64,000 bases of DNA from an uncultured Collinsella sp. (GTDB lineage: Bacteria > Actinomycetota > Coriobacteriia > Coriobacteriales > Coriobacteriaceae). Below, in pieces: positions 15,221 to 23,308 of this stretch (its first letter is position 1; the number at the start of each line of letters is the position of its first letter). The stretch lies in assembly GCA_902490365.1 (NCBI GenBank), contig CABUDQ010000003.1:10124-74123 (forward strand), given 5' to 3'. A program made the position numbers and the translations under genes. Below the pieces are notes generated by a model, which had not been told where the DNA came from, did not search any database, and saw only the letters and a list, made by a program, of their open reading frames with translations.

Positions 15221-15502
15221 TTACTTGATCTCCTGAATCGCGTAACGCGAAACATCTACGACGGCACCGGATCGGACTTTGATCTGGACCTTTTCGCCTT
15301 CGATGCCCTTGACGGTTCCGTAGATACCGCCGGCGAAAAGAACCTCCTGACCCGGCTTGAGCTCGGTGTGCAGCTCCTTGAAGTACTTCTGCTTCTTCTT
15401 CATGTTGATTTGCGACCAGATGGTGTAAATCAAGCCCATGATGACAAGCAGGCCTAAAAGGGCGACCGAGGAGCTCAGGACGTTGGCTCCGAAATCGGCC
15501 AT
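15221..15502 (-). CDS. yajC: YajC-family membrane protein within the PTS operon
   Basis: A 93-residue protein with one membrane span (about residues 10-29), then the YajC pattern KKKQKYFKELHTELKPGQEVLFAGGIYGTVKGI. YajC is an accessory subunit of the SecDF translocase. Here it is not next to secD/secF; its start overlaps the IIA stop by one base (TAATG) and IIB follows 36 bases later. YajC-like genes occur in some hyaluronate or GalNAc PTS operons of Gram-positive bacteria, so a PTS-specific role is possible. Confidence 0.85.
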   Translation of the reverse strand: MADFGANVLSSSVALLGLLVIMGLIYTIWSQINMKKKQKYFKELHTELKPGQEVLFAGGIYGTVKGIEGEKVQIKVRSGAVVDVSRYAIQEIK

Positions 15503-15945
15503 TAGATGCCGTCCTCGTCGCCGAAGATATCCTCTTCGTCGGAGCCGGCAACGGATGCGACCGTCTGGGCGGTGACGCCCGTCTGACCAACGGTCACGGC
15601 CTGCTCGCCAAGCTCGGCGAGCGTGGCGTTACCGCGGAGGAACAGAAGCTCAATAACCATGGGAAGGTTGGTGCCAGTCAGAACCTCGACGTTGTCGACA
15701 TCCTGGGCAATCATCATCGACTGATTGAACGGAGTACCACCGAGCAGGTCGGTAAAGACGAGCACGCCATCGCACTCCTCGCGCATGGCGGTAATAGCGG
15801 CGCGGAGATCCTCACCGTAGGAAGCAGCCTGGTCGCCCTCAAAAGGAACGACGGTAAAAGCGGGCTGATCGCCGGCAACCATAGCGATAGCACTTGCAAG
15901 GCCGGGTGCGAACTGTCCATGACCGGTAAGAATAAAGCCAACCAT
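15502..15945 (-). CDS. PTS mannose-family IIA component
   Basis: A 147-residue EIIA-Man domain protein. FILTGHGQFAPGLASAI places the phospho-accepting His at residue 9, and VLVFTDLLGGTPFNQS is the second family motif. It takes phosphate from HPr and hands it to IIB. The last 20 residues are an acidic tail, GSDEEDIFGDEDGI. It is the first gene of the IIA-yajC-IIB-IIC-IID operon, and operator-like sites lie 100-130 bases upstream. Confidence 0.92.
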   Translation of the reverse strand: MVGFILTGHGQFAPGLASAIAMVAGDQPAFTVVPFEGDQAASYGEDLRAAITAMREECDGVLVFTDLLGGTPFNQSMMIAQDVDNVEVLTGTNLPMVIELLFLRGNATLAELGEQAVTVGQTGVTAQTVASVAGSDEEDIFGDEDGI

Positions 15946-16045
15946 TCAAATTTCCCTTCCGAAGGTGTGTACGATCTGAGTCCGATAATTTTCGGAAGCC
16001 AGCGGGCGCTCGCCCTTAAAGCTTCTTAGAAAGCGTTCTTTGAAG

Positions 16046-16075
16046 ACCAGTGGTTTCTAAACTGGTAGTAACCAC
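16046..16075. promoter_or_regulatory. Putative GntR operator upstream of the PTS operon
   Basis: ACTGGTAGTAACCAC at 16061-16075 repeats the core found before agaS. A second half-site pair, CCAG...CTGG, spans 16048-16065 and overlaps it. Two such overlapping sites before the IIA gene fit repression by the local GntR regulator. Confidence 0.6.
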
Positions 16076-16646
16076 GTGACGTGTTGTTGTCACTATATCA
16101 CCCCAGAAGAGGTCGCTTTCGCTGATTCATACAGTAAAACGTTTTTGCACCGTTCACGGTGATAAATCGACCGTTTACCGCTCATTAACACTTCTACCTG
16201 CAGTTTTGAAACCGTTTCGAAATGCTTTGGCAATCGATCACAACTATTTTCGTGTCTAAACAACACAGGGTGGCTAAATATAGCGTGTAGAAAAAGTGCA
16301 GGTCATTGTGAAGATTTGTGAATTGGTCTTTTTGACTTAATACCAGTTAGAACCAGTTTAGAAATTATCGGTGAACGGTAGTTTTCGACCGTTCACCGGA
16401 GAATTTCAATCGTTTGCAGCCTTTTTCCTAGATGAATTGGGGAGACTCGATGAAGCACTTGCGCGGTTGCAGGGTATTTCAATACTCGTCCATCCCCCGC
16501 GTTCCAAACTCCCATTCCCTGAATATGCCATAGCTCTCGCTATTCGTCTCACAAACATTACTTACTCTAATCTGTAATTGTTTATCGTTTATCATTAAGT
16601 ATGATATAAGATACAAGTATCATCCAAGACATTGGTTGGAGGAGCT
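16076..16646. other. Gene-free low-GC region between the PTS operon and the DUF2975 gene
   Basis: About 570 bases without a convincing gene; one 68-codon open frame (16371-16577) lacks a ribosome site and family resemblance. It contains an 11-bp perfect palindrome at 16369-16398 (CGGTGAACGGT/ACCGTTCACCG), a related sequence near 16155-16180 sharing TCGACCGTT-ACCG, and two direct ACCAGTT repeats ten bases apart (16342, 16352). Near 16590-16623 are ATCAT-TAAGT-ATGAT and ATGATA...TATCAT, overlapping a TATAAG box. These last ones are candidates for XRE operator sites of the downstream pair. Confidence 0.5.
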
Positions 16647-17285
16647 ATGATCCGCTGGAACGTATCCAAATCGAATGAAGCCATCGACCGTGAACAGGCA
16701 ATAGCCAAACTGAGGAAGCTCACTCGCTACTGCAAATGGGGCACAATCTGCACCATCGTGGCGCTCGCTCTGGCACTCCTCGCAGTCATTGCAATCGAAG
16801 ATCTAGTCATATTGCCTAGCCTCTCCCAAGGGTTCTGTCTCCAATCCGTAGAGCTTGAGGCTAGCGAAGGGCCAATTCTCGCTCTCGTCGGCACCAATGA
16901 ACAGACTCCTCTTATGCTTGTCGCGCACGACGGTCATACTGCCATAGGGAGCGCCATGATGGCATGCCTCGCGCTTGCCATCGCGCTAAGCGCATACAGG
17001 TTTTTCTCCGCCATTGAAAAGGCGGGCAGGCCCTTTGACCTCGAATGCATCCGCATACTACGTCAAATAGGACATTTGTTCCTTATCGGCGGCGCTGCCG
17101 TGAAACTTTTTGGTGCCATAGTCACAGGGCTGATACTCTCAGGATTTGGCGGTAGCTTTACGGATGCGCTTGGCGGGCAGCATCTCGACCTCTCTATGCT
17201 CTTTGCAGGCCTAATTATTAGCCTGATTGCCAGCATCTTCCAGTACGGGTGTATCCTGCAAAAACAAGATGACGAGTTGCTCTAG
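16647..17285 (+). CDS. DUF2975 membrane protein
   Basis: A 212-residue protein with four predicted membrane spans (around residues 33-55, 95-113, 135-160 and 185-205). The motif FFSAIEKAGRPFDLECIRILRQIG between spans 2 and 3 is typical of DUF2975 proteins. These are regularly followed by a small XRE regulator, as here, and the function of the pair is unknown. GGAGGAG precedes the ATG at 16647. GC content is lower than in surrounding genes, which suggests an acquired module. Confidence 0.8.
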   Translation: MIRWNVSKSNEAIDREQAIAKLRKLTRYCKWGTICTIVALALALLAVIAIEDLVILPSLSQGFCLQSVELEASEGPILALVGTNEQTPLMLVAHDGHTAIGSAMMACLALAIALSAYRFFSAIEKAGRPFDLECIRILRQIGHLFLIGGAAVKLFGAIVTGLILSGFGGSFTDALGGQHLDLSMLFAGLIISLIASIFQYGCILQKQDDELL

Positions 17286-17294
17286 GGGGAATCC

Positions 17295-17531
17295 ATGATT
17301 ATTCTGCGGCTCGACCGCATGCTTGCCGAACGCAAGATTTCATCCAAAGAGCTTGCGGAACGCGTGGGTATCTCCCAGGTCAATATGTCGCGCATCAAGA
17401 CGGGCAAGGTTTCTGCCGTGCGCTTTTCAACTCTTGACGCGATATGCCGGGCACTCGACTGCCAACCGGGCGATGTACTGGAATATATGCCTGACGATGA
17501 AGCCGATAACCTCTTTGGACTTAAAGATTAA
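17295..17531 (+). CDS. Small XRE/Cro-type regulator (YozG-like)
   Basis: A 78-residue single-domain helix-turn-helix protein: MLAERKISSKELAERVGISQVNMSRIKTGKVSAVRFSTLDAICRALDCQPGDVLEY. This compact form with LxCQPGDxLEY at the end is the YozG type that accompanies DUF2975 genes. It starts 9 bases after the membrane protein stop with GGGGGAATCC upstream. It probably autoregulates the pair through the ATGAT-type palindromes near 16590-16623. Confidence 0.88.
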   Translation: MIILRLDRMLAERKISSKELAERVGISQVNMSRIKTGKVSAVRFSTLDAICRALDCQPGDVLEYMPDDEADNLFGLKD

Positions 17532-17565
17532 TAGACATAATTTAGCCACCAGCGCCTAAACGCAA

Positions 17566-17602
17566 TAAGCCCGCTAGAACGACATCCGTTCTAGCGGGCT
17601 TA
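17566..17602. terminator. Bidirectional terminator
   Basis: A perfect 16-bp stem (TAAGCCCGCTAGAACG and its complement) with a 5-base loop lies between the converging XRE and SurA-like genes. Confidence 0.85.
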
Positions 17603-17643
17603 ATCAGATATATCAGCTTCGCGCTCGGCAGCTCGGGCAAATC

Positions 17644-18732
17644 TTACGCAAACAGGCCGTAGATGCTGATGTTGGCCTTGGCGTACAGGCCGTTGGCATA
17701 CTCGGTCCACTTGGAGCTGGCGCTCGAAGCCTGCGAGGAGTACTGCTGGTAGGCGGTGTAATAGGCGGTCATGGCCTGCTTATAGGTAGCGCTATCGGCA
17801 GTAAAGGCATCGTCGGCAAAGGCCTTAGCGTAGGTGCCATCGGCGTCCTTCCAGGTGCCCTTCTCGCTATCCCACTCGTCGCCGGCAAGGTTGATGATGT
17901 AGTCGGCGAAGTCCTTACTCGCGGTCTCCTCGTTGCCGTCAGAAGGCTCGGTCGGGGCGGTCGGCATGCTTGCGGAGCTATCGCCCACCTTCTTCTTGTA
18001 GAGCTTCTGCAGCGTCGCGGACTGACGGACGATCTGCTTGGCCTGGTCCTTGGACACGCCATACTGCGTGGCCATGGTTTTGTAGTCGGAGGTGCCGATG
18101 GACTCCTCGGCGTACTTCTTCATCTCCTTGGAAGAGACGGTAATGCCCTCGTCCTCGGCAGCATCGAGCAGGATCTTGTTGCGCACGTAGGACAGGATGA
18201 CATCGGCAGAAGGAGCGGTGTAGTTGCCATCGCTATCCTTGACGGTATCAAGGCTGTACTGACTCTCGATGGCCTCGCGCGCGGTGATGTCGCTCTTCTT
18301 GCCGTTGTAGCTATAGCTTGCCACGGTCGAATCGAGCTGGTCCTCGGTCAGGGTCGACGAACCGACACCCTTGCCGCCAAAGCCGCCATTGCCAATAAAG
18401 AAGCCGACCACCGCAGCGATCACGACTGCAACCACGAAGGCGGCAATCATCGTCTTCTTGTGCTTGGATGCGTGGTCGTCCGCGTCGGCGTCAGTTTCGT
18501 CCTCATCCTGGGCCTCGGGCATCAGATTCTCGTCAGCGGCATCCGCGGCAATCTGAGCCTCCAGTCGGGCGTCCTCCTCCTCGGCGGTCGTGCCGGCAGC
18601 AATGTGCTCGGCAGACGTACCGGCGACCAGATCGATCTTCTCGTCCTCGTCACCGTCGGGGCCTTCGCCGCGCTCGATGATCTGGATGCCGTCGATCTCG
18701 TCCTTCTCGTCCTTCTTTTGAATCAGACCCAT
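17644..18732 (-). CDS. Membrane-anchored SurA/PrsA-like protein with acidic cytoplasmic domain
   Basis: A 362-residue protein. Residues 1-90 are strongly acidic (DEDETDADADDHASKHKK at the end), then one membrane span (about 94-115, IAAFVVAVVIAAVVGFFIG). The outer part starts with a Gly-rich linker and resembles the SurA N-terminal/trigger-factor-like chaperone fold: ILSYVRNKILLDAAEDEGITVSSKEMKKYAEESIG and QYGVSKDQAKQIVRQSATLQKLYKKKV. No PPIase domain is evident. It may help fold exported proteins. It is a single gene with a TTAGGAAAC-rich upstream region; the assignment is by pattern only. Confidence 0.6.
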   Translation of the reverse strand: MGLIQKKDEKDEIDGIQIIERGEGPDGDEDEKIDLVAGTSAEHIAAGTTAEEEDARLEAQIAADAADENLMPEAQDEDETDADADDHASKHKKTMIAAFVVAVVIAAVVGFFIGNGGFGGKGVGSSTLTEDQLDSTVASYSYNGKKSDITAREAIESQYSLDTVKDSDGNYTAPSADVILSYVRNKILLDAAEDEGITVSSKEMKKYAEESIGTSDYKTMATQYGVSKDQAKQIVRQSATLQKLYKKKVGDSSASMPTAPTEPSDGNEETASKDFADYIINLAGDEWDSEKGTWKDADGTYAKAFADDAFTADSATYKQAMTAYYTAYQQYSSQASSASSKWTEYANGLYAKANISIYGLFA

Positions 18733-18770
18733 ATCGGTTACTCCTTGTTAGGAAACATAGTCTTCAATAG

Positions 18771-18799
18771 AATACGCCCGACGAGGCGCCGGGCGTATT
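18771..18799 (-). terminator. Terminator after the isocitrate dehydrogenase gene
   Basis: AATACGCCCG pairs with CGGGCGTATT; the T-run is weak. It separates the IDH cluster from the SurA-like gene. Confidence 0.6.
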
Positions 18800-18858
18800 G
18801 ATTCTTAGGTTATACGCAAACACTTAAGTACTATTTAGGCGTTTGCAGCCTGCATGCC

Positions 18859-19944
18859 TTAAGCTAGGTGCGCGATAACGGCATCGGCAAAGGCCTGCGT
18901 GCCCACAGCGCCCTCAACGGAGCCGGTCTGGGCACGACGCACGTCACCGGTAACCTGCTCGCCCTCGTCGAGCGTGGCAGATACGGCGGCACGAATGCGA
19001 TTGGCAGCATCGTTCTCGCCCAAGTGGTCGAGCATCATCGCAGCAGAAAGGATCTCGGCCGTGGGGTTGGCGATATCCTGGCCCGCGATATCGGGCGCGG
19101 AGCCGTGCGTTGCCTCGAAGATGGCGCAGTCGGCACCGATGTTGGAGCCGGGGGCCATGCCCAGACCACCCACCAGGCCGGCGCACAGGTCGCTCACGAT
19201 GTCGCCGTACAGGTTGGGCAGCACCAGGACATCGAAGTCGTTGGGGTTCTGGACCAGGCCCATGCAGGTGGCGTCGACGATCTTGTCGTTGAACTCGATA
19301 TCGGGATAGCCCGCGGCCACCTCGCGCGCAACGCGCAGGAACAGGCCGTCGGTCGCCTTCATGATATTGGCCTTGTGCACAGCCGTCACCTTTTTGCGGC
19401 CGCAGCGGCGGGCATACTCAAAGGCGTACTCCACAATACGGCGGCTCTTGGCGATAGAGATGGGCTTGATCGAGATGGCGGAATCGGCGGCAAAGGTCTT
19501 CTGACCCGAGCGCTCGACAAGCTGTGAGAGCTCCTCGACCTCGGCTGCGCCCTCGTCGAACTCGATGCCGGCATAGAGGTCCTCGGTGTTCTCGCGCACG
19601 ATGACCAGATCGACGTCGCGGAAACGCGAGCCGTCGCCCGGCTGCGACAGACAGGGACGCACGCAGGCATACAGGTCAAAGTGCTTGCGCAGGGCGACGT
19701 TAACGCTGCGGAAACCCGTGCCGACCGGCGTGGTGATGGGGCCCTTGATGGCAACCTTGGTCTCGGAGACCGCGTCGAGCACGTGCTGGGGCAGCGGCGT
19801 GCCAAACTCGTCCATGACGCCGGCGCCGGCCTCCTGGACGTTCCAGTTGATCTGGACGCCGGTGGCCTCGACCACGCGGCGCATTGCCTGCGTAATCTCG
19901 GGACCGATACCGTCACCGGGAATCAGGACTACATCGTGCGCCAT
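18859..19944 (-). CDS. Isocitrate dehydrogenase, NAD-type (isocitrate/isopropylmalate family)
   Basis: A 361-residue beta-decarboxylating dehydrogenase. VLIPGDGIGPEITQAM, VIVRENTEDLYAGIE (substrate phosphate/carboxylate region), VHKANIMKATDGLFL and EATHGSAPDIAGQDIANPTAEILSAAMML (coenzyme region) are present. The NTEDLYAGIE motif favours isocitrate over 3-isopropylmalate. It oxidises isocitrate to 2-oxoglutarate, probably feeding glutamate synthesis. It follows the HEAT-like gene by 6 bases, so the two are co-transcribed. Isopropylmalate or homoisocitrate activity is a weaker alternative. Confidence 0.85.
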   Translation of the reverse strand: MAHDVVLIPGDGIGPEITQAMRRVVEATGVQINWNVQEAGAGVMDEFGTPLPQHVLDAVSETKVAIKGPITTPVGTGFRSVNVALRKHFDLYACVRPCLSQPGDGSRFRDVDLVIVRENTEDLYAGIEFDEGAAEVEELSQLVERSGQKTFAADSAISIKPISIAKSRRIVEYAFEYARRCGRKKVTAVHKANIMKATDGLFLRVAREVAAGYPDIEFNDKIVDATCMGLVQNPNDFDVLVLPNLYGDIVSDLCAGLVGGLGMAPGSNIGADCAIFEATHGSAPDIAGQDIANPTAEILSAAMMLDHLGENDAANRIRAAVSATLDEGEQVTGDVRRAQTGSVEGAVGTQAFADAVIAHLA

Positions 19945-19950
19945 AATCTG

Positions 19951-20649
19951 TTACTCCTCGTCTTCGGCGTCGTCAGATTTTTTAACGCTAGCACGCTTCT
20001 TCTTTTTGGAGAGATCCAGGCCAAAACGTTTAACAAGCATTTCGCAAATCTCGCTCGAACGGGCCTTGAGATAGCTGCCCTTGCCGTTCTCGGCGTCGAA
20101 CTTAAGGCGCAGCGCAAGCTTCTCTGCGACCTCGGCGTCGATCTCGCCCTGGCAAAACTCGTACAGGCAACCGAGCATGTCGCGATACTCAAGGTCGCCG
20201 TGGTAGCACTGGATGGCCTCATCCAGGATGGGCCAAGCCTCGCGCGAACGCTCGACACTCGTGGCACCCCACACGCACAGCAGGCGGAAGGCGGCATAGC
20301 GCAGCGTGGAGGAGATCTCGTCGAACAGTGCGGTCTCGGCGCCCTCAAAGGCATCGCCCAGCTGCTCGGGGCAGGTGGTGGCGAGCGCCGTCAGGGCATC
20401 GAGGGCCTCCCAGCGGGTCTGCGCCTCGGGGCGGTCGAGCGCCTCGATCAGCGCGGGTACGCAGGGCTCGACGCGCTGCGGATCGCGCTCGGCAAGCAGG
20501 TGCAGCACGCGGGCGGCAAACTGGCGGATGCGGCGCGTGGGGCAGCCGAGCTCCTGGACCAGACGGTCGACGGCGTTCTCGTTCTCCTCTGCCAGCTGGA
20601 GCTGTGCCAGCTCCTCGTCGGTGAGCTGTTCGTCTTTATTTTCTGCCAT
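19951..20649 (-). CDS. HEAT-repeat-like protein
   Basis: A 232-residue, mostly helical protein. RRIRQFAARVLHLLAERDPQRVEPCVPALIEALDRPEAQTRWEALDALTALA reads as two HEAT-like helical pairs; the C-terminus is highly basic then acidic (DLSKKKKRASVKKSDDAEDEE). No catalytic motif is seen. It lies between a small membrane-protein gene and isocitrate dehydrogenase in one transcript. It may be a protein-interaction scaffold; a specific role is not known. Confidence 0.6.
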   Translation of the reverse strand: MAENKDEQLTDEELAQLQLAEENENAVDRLVQELGCPTRRIRQFAARVLHLLAERDPQRVEPCVPALIEALDRPEAQTRWEALDALTALATTCPEQLGDAFEGAETALFDEISSTLRYAAFRLLCVWGATSVERSREAWPILDEAIQCYHGDLEYRDMLGCLYEFCQGEIDAEVAEKLALRLKFDAENGKGSYLKARSSEICEMLVKRFGLDLSKKKKRASVKKSDDAEDEE

Positions 20650-20664
20650 AGTTACCTCTTCTTA

Positions 20665-21093
20665 CTATTTCTTAGCGTGCTTGCCAGCACCCTTGCTGTC
20701 ATCGGTGACCGAGATGAGCTGCCGGTTGGCTGCGCCCTTGCGACGCGCACGGCGGCGCTCCTCGGCATCGCCCGCATCGGCGGCGGCGCGATGGGCTTTG
20801 TTGACGTTAAAAACCTCGTCGTGCTTGCGCCACGGGCCGACGGACTCGCCAAAGCTCATCTTAAGGCCGGCGATAAAGCCGCCGAGCCAGCCAATCGGCG
20901 CAAACTGCACCAGCGGGAACAGCGAGAACACCCAAGTCAGCAGGACGACTGCCGCCGCTCCTGCAAAGTTGGCGATCCAGTAGTCGCGCTTGGTGATGAC
21001 GCGCTTTTCGCAGGCCCACTGGCCGCACAAAAAGCCGATGTAGATCGCAAAGAGAAAGAGCACCAGCGCAAGCACCACGAACGTCCAGCTCAT
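20665..21093 (-). CDS. Small membrane protein of unknown function
   Basis: A 142-residue protein with two membrane spans: one right at the N-terminus (TFVVLALVLFLFAIYIGFLCG) and one at about 41-75 (FAGAAAVVLLTWVFSLFPLVQFAPIGWLGGFIAG). A basic cytoplasmic tail follows (EERRRARRKGAANRQ ... KGAGKHAKK). The ATG at 21093 has GAGGAG 8 bases upstream and lies 5 bases after the stop of the dehydrogenase gene. I recognise no family. Confidence 0.6.
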   Translation of the reverse strand: MSWTFVVLALVLFLFAIYIGFLCGQWACEKRVITKRDYWIANFAGAAAVVLLTWVFSLFPLVQFAPIGWLGGFIAGLKMSFGESVGPWRKHDEVFNVNKAHRAAADAGDAEERRRARRKGAANRQLISVTDDSKGAGKHAKK

Positions 21094-21098
21094 AGGCG

Positions 21099-22178
21099 CT
21101 ACTCCTCGTGATGGTGGCCGCAGCAGCACTCGTGGCCGTCATCGTGACCGTGACCGCCGCAGCACTCGTGGTCCTCGCCGTGGTGGTGGCCACCGCAGCA
21201 CTCGTGGTCGTCGCCATGCTCGCCGCAACCGCAGCCTTCCTCGTGGGCACCGTGCTCCTCGGGACGATACTGCGACCAGTCCAGACCGGCGGCGATGGCG
21301 TCGGCCTCCTCCTTATAGAGGACCGTGATGGCCTGGGTGCCCAGCTTGGCACCACCGATGGCATCGAGCATGTCGTAGAGCGTAAGGGCCACGTCGGCGC
21401 CGGGCAGCGCAAGCTCGCGATCGTCGGCATAGGCGAGCGCCAAGCGCAGGTCCTTAATAAAGTGCTCGACCATAAAGCCGGGCTTGTAATCGCCGTCGAG
21501 CGCCTTGGGTGCCAGGCTCTCCATGGCGCCGGACTTGCCGGTGCCGCCCAGGATCATCTGACGGGTCTTCTCCAGATCAAGGCCGCTCAGCTCGGCAAAC
21601 GCCAGCGCATCGGCCATGCCGACCATGCAGGCGCCCAGCGACACCTGGTTGGCGAGCTTGGCAGCCTGGCCCTTGCCGGCGCCATCGAAGCAGCAGATAG
21701 TTGCCGCAAAGGTGGAAAGGATGTCGCGGACCGGGGCGATGTCGTTCTCGGTGGCGCCCACGATGGCCGTGAGCGTGCCGGCGATAGCACCGGACTCGCC
21801 GCCGGTGACGGGGCAGTCAAACGCCATGCGGCCGGAAACCTGGGCGGCCTCGGCAATATCGCGCGCGAGCTCGGGCGAGCTCGTGGTGAGGTCGATCAGG
21901 ACCGCGCCAGGCTTTGCGCACGCGAGCAGGCCGTCGCCCGCCAGGTAGAGCTCCTCGACCTCGGAGGGATAACCCACCATGGTAAAGACGACGTCGGCGT
22001 TCGCCACGGCATCTGCCGGCGTATCGGCCCAAACGGCACCGCGCTCGATAAGCGCGGCGGCCTTGGACTTAGTGCGGTTGTTGACCGTGACGGGATAGCC
22101 GGCATCCAGGATGTGGCCGGCAATGGGGGCACCCATGATTCCGGTGCCGATAAATGCGACGGAGAGCTTGTTTGCCAT
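21099..22178 (-). CDS. 3-hydroxyisobutyrate dehydrogenase-family reductase with a His/Cys-rich tail
   Basis: A 359-residue NAD(P)-dependent beta-hydroxyacid dehydrogenase. The Rossmann motif FIGTGIMGAPIAGHIL, the substrate loop DCPVTGGESGAIAGTL and the catalytic-Lys region GKGQAAKLANQ are intact, so residues 1-305 look like a complete enzyme of the GarR/MmsB type. Residues 309-359 form an added tail with 14 His and 9 Cys in 51 residues, built from near-repeats of DHECCGGHHHG. Such a tail should bind Ni, Zn, Co or Cu. It may store metal or sense it. The physiological substrate is unknown. Membrane-protein, HEAT and IDH genes follow in the same direction. Confidence 0.85.
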   Translation of the reverse strand: MANKLSVAFIGTGIMGAPIAGHILDAGYPVTVNNRTKSKAAALIERGAVWADTPADAVANADVVFTMVGYPSEVEELYLAGDGLLACAKPGAVLIDLTTSSPELARDIAEAAQVSGRMAFDCPVTGGESGAIAGTLTAIVGATENDIAPVRDILSTFAATICCFDGAGKGQAAKLANQVSLGACMVGMADALAFAELSGLDLEKTRQMILGGTGKSGAMESLAPKALDGDYKPGFMVEHFIKDLRLALAYADDRELALPGADVALTLYDMLDAIGGAKLGTQAITVLYKEEADAIAAGLDWSQYRPEEHGAHEEGCGCGEHGDDHECCGGHHHGEDHECCGGHGHDDGHECCCGHHHEE

Positions 22179-22275
22179 GAAACCTTTCCTTTTGGGTTGG
22201 GTGTTATTACCAGGTTGAATACTCGGTGCCAGCGTTGGGCTGTGAGTCGAGGGCGATTACGGCCGCGTTACTTGC

Positions 22276-23229
22276 CTACTGACCGCGCACGCGGCGGGCG
22301 ATGCGGTCGGAAAGCGACGCCTTGTCGGCGCGGTTCTTGCCCCAAAACGCGCAAGCCACCATGCCGGGGCCCACGTGCGAGCCAATGGTGGGGCCCACAG
22401 AGCTGCGGATGATGGTCACGTCGGCGCAGCCTTCCTCCTTGCGGATGGCGGCCTCGAGCCAGTCGCCGTCCTTTTCGGCATCGGCCGTCATAATGGCGAT
22501 GGGCATGGTGCGATCGGGCACATAGTTCTCGCGGAACGACTTGAGAATGGACTTGAGCGCCTTCTTGCGACCGCGGTTGACGCCGATCAGCGACAGCGAG
22601 CCGGCCAGGTCGTAGGACAGCTCGGGTTTGACGTCGAGCTTTGCCGTGAGCTGTGCCGCCGCGGGCGGAATGCGGCCGCCGGCAGCCAGCGCGTCAAAGC
22701 TCTCGAGCGTAAAGTAACCGTGGACATAGGTCTTGGCCTCGTTTGCCCAGTCGACCAGCTGCTTAGCAGTCAGTCCCGCCGAGCGCTGGCGCACGGCCTC
22801 GAGCGCCAGGAGCTCGCCGGTCGCGCAGGGCAGAGCGTTGTCGACCACGTACAGCTCAAAGTTGGGATACTCGGCGCGCACGGCGTCCGCCGCCTGGCAC
22901 GCGGAGTTGTAGCTCGACGACAGCGCCGAGGTAAAGCACAGGTAGACCGTGGGCGTACCCTCTTTGGCGCACTCGGTAAAGAACTCGATATAGCGACCGA
23001 GCGACACAGCCGAGGTGGACACGCGGGCACCGGCGCGCATGCGGTCGTAGAACTCCTTGGGTGTGATGCTCGACCAGATGTCATCCGTGCGCTCCTCGCC
23101 ATCGATAATGAAGGGGAAACCCAAGATATCGACATCGAGGTTCGCGGCGACCTCGGGGCTAAAGTCGCAGCAGGTATCGACGACGATGCGGCAACGGTCC
23201 GAATGACCGGCGGATGCGGCCTTGTCCAT
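22276..23229 (-). CDS. DegV-family fatty-acid-binding protein
   Basis: A 317-residue DegV protein. IVVDTCCDFSPEVAANLDVDILGFPFIIDG, STSAVSLGRYIEFF, CFTSALSSSYNSA and a C-terminal VGPTIGSHVGPGMVACAF match the family, in which the Thr/Ser loop and the SHVGPG region hold a fatty acid carboxylate. Members act as FakB subunits that present fatty acids to the FakA kinase. The ATG at 23229 has GGAG at proper spacing; a TTG one codon earlier is less likely. It is monocistronic, between the hpf terminator and the dehydrogenase. Confidence 0.88.
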   Translation of the reverse strand: MDKAASAGHSDRCRIVVDTCCDFSPEVAANLDVDILGFPFIIDGEERTDDIWSSITPKEFYDRMRAGARVSTSAVSLGRYIEFFTECAKEGTPTVYLCFTSALSSSYNSACQAADAVRAEYPNFELYVVDNALPCATGELLALEAVRQRSAGLTAKQLVDWANEAKTYVHGYFTLESFDALAAGGRIPPAAAQLTAKLDVKPELSYDLAGSLSLIGVNRGRKKALKSILKSFRENYVPDRTMPIAIMTADAEKDGDWLEAAIRKEEGCADVTIIRSSVGPTIGSHVGPGMVACAFWGKNRADKASLSDRIARRVRGQ

Positions 23230-23246
23230 CAAAGCGACTCCTTACG

Positions 23247-23279
23247 TAAAAAGGCGGCCACCCGCATGGGATGGCCGCC
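23247..23279 (-). terminator. Terminator of hpf
   Basis: On the minus strand GGCGGCCATCCC-ATGC-GGGTGGCCGCC is followed by TTTTTACG. Confidence 0.88.
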
Positions 23280-23308
23280 AACCGTTAACTCATGCAAGTT
23301 AACGTATT

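Noticed and set aside
16371..16577. 68-codon ORF in the gap before the DUF2975 gene
   Set aside because: No ribosome site; its start lies inside a perfect palindrome and the protein shows no family pattern.
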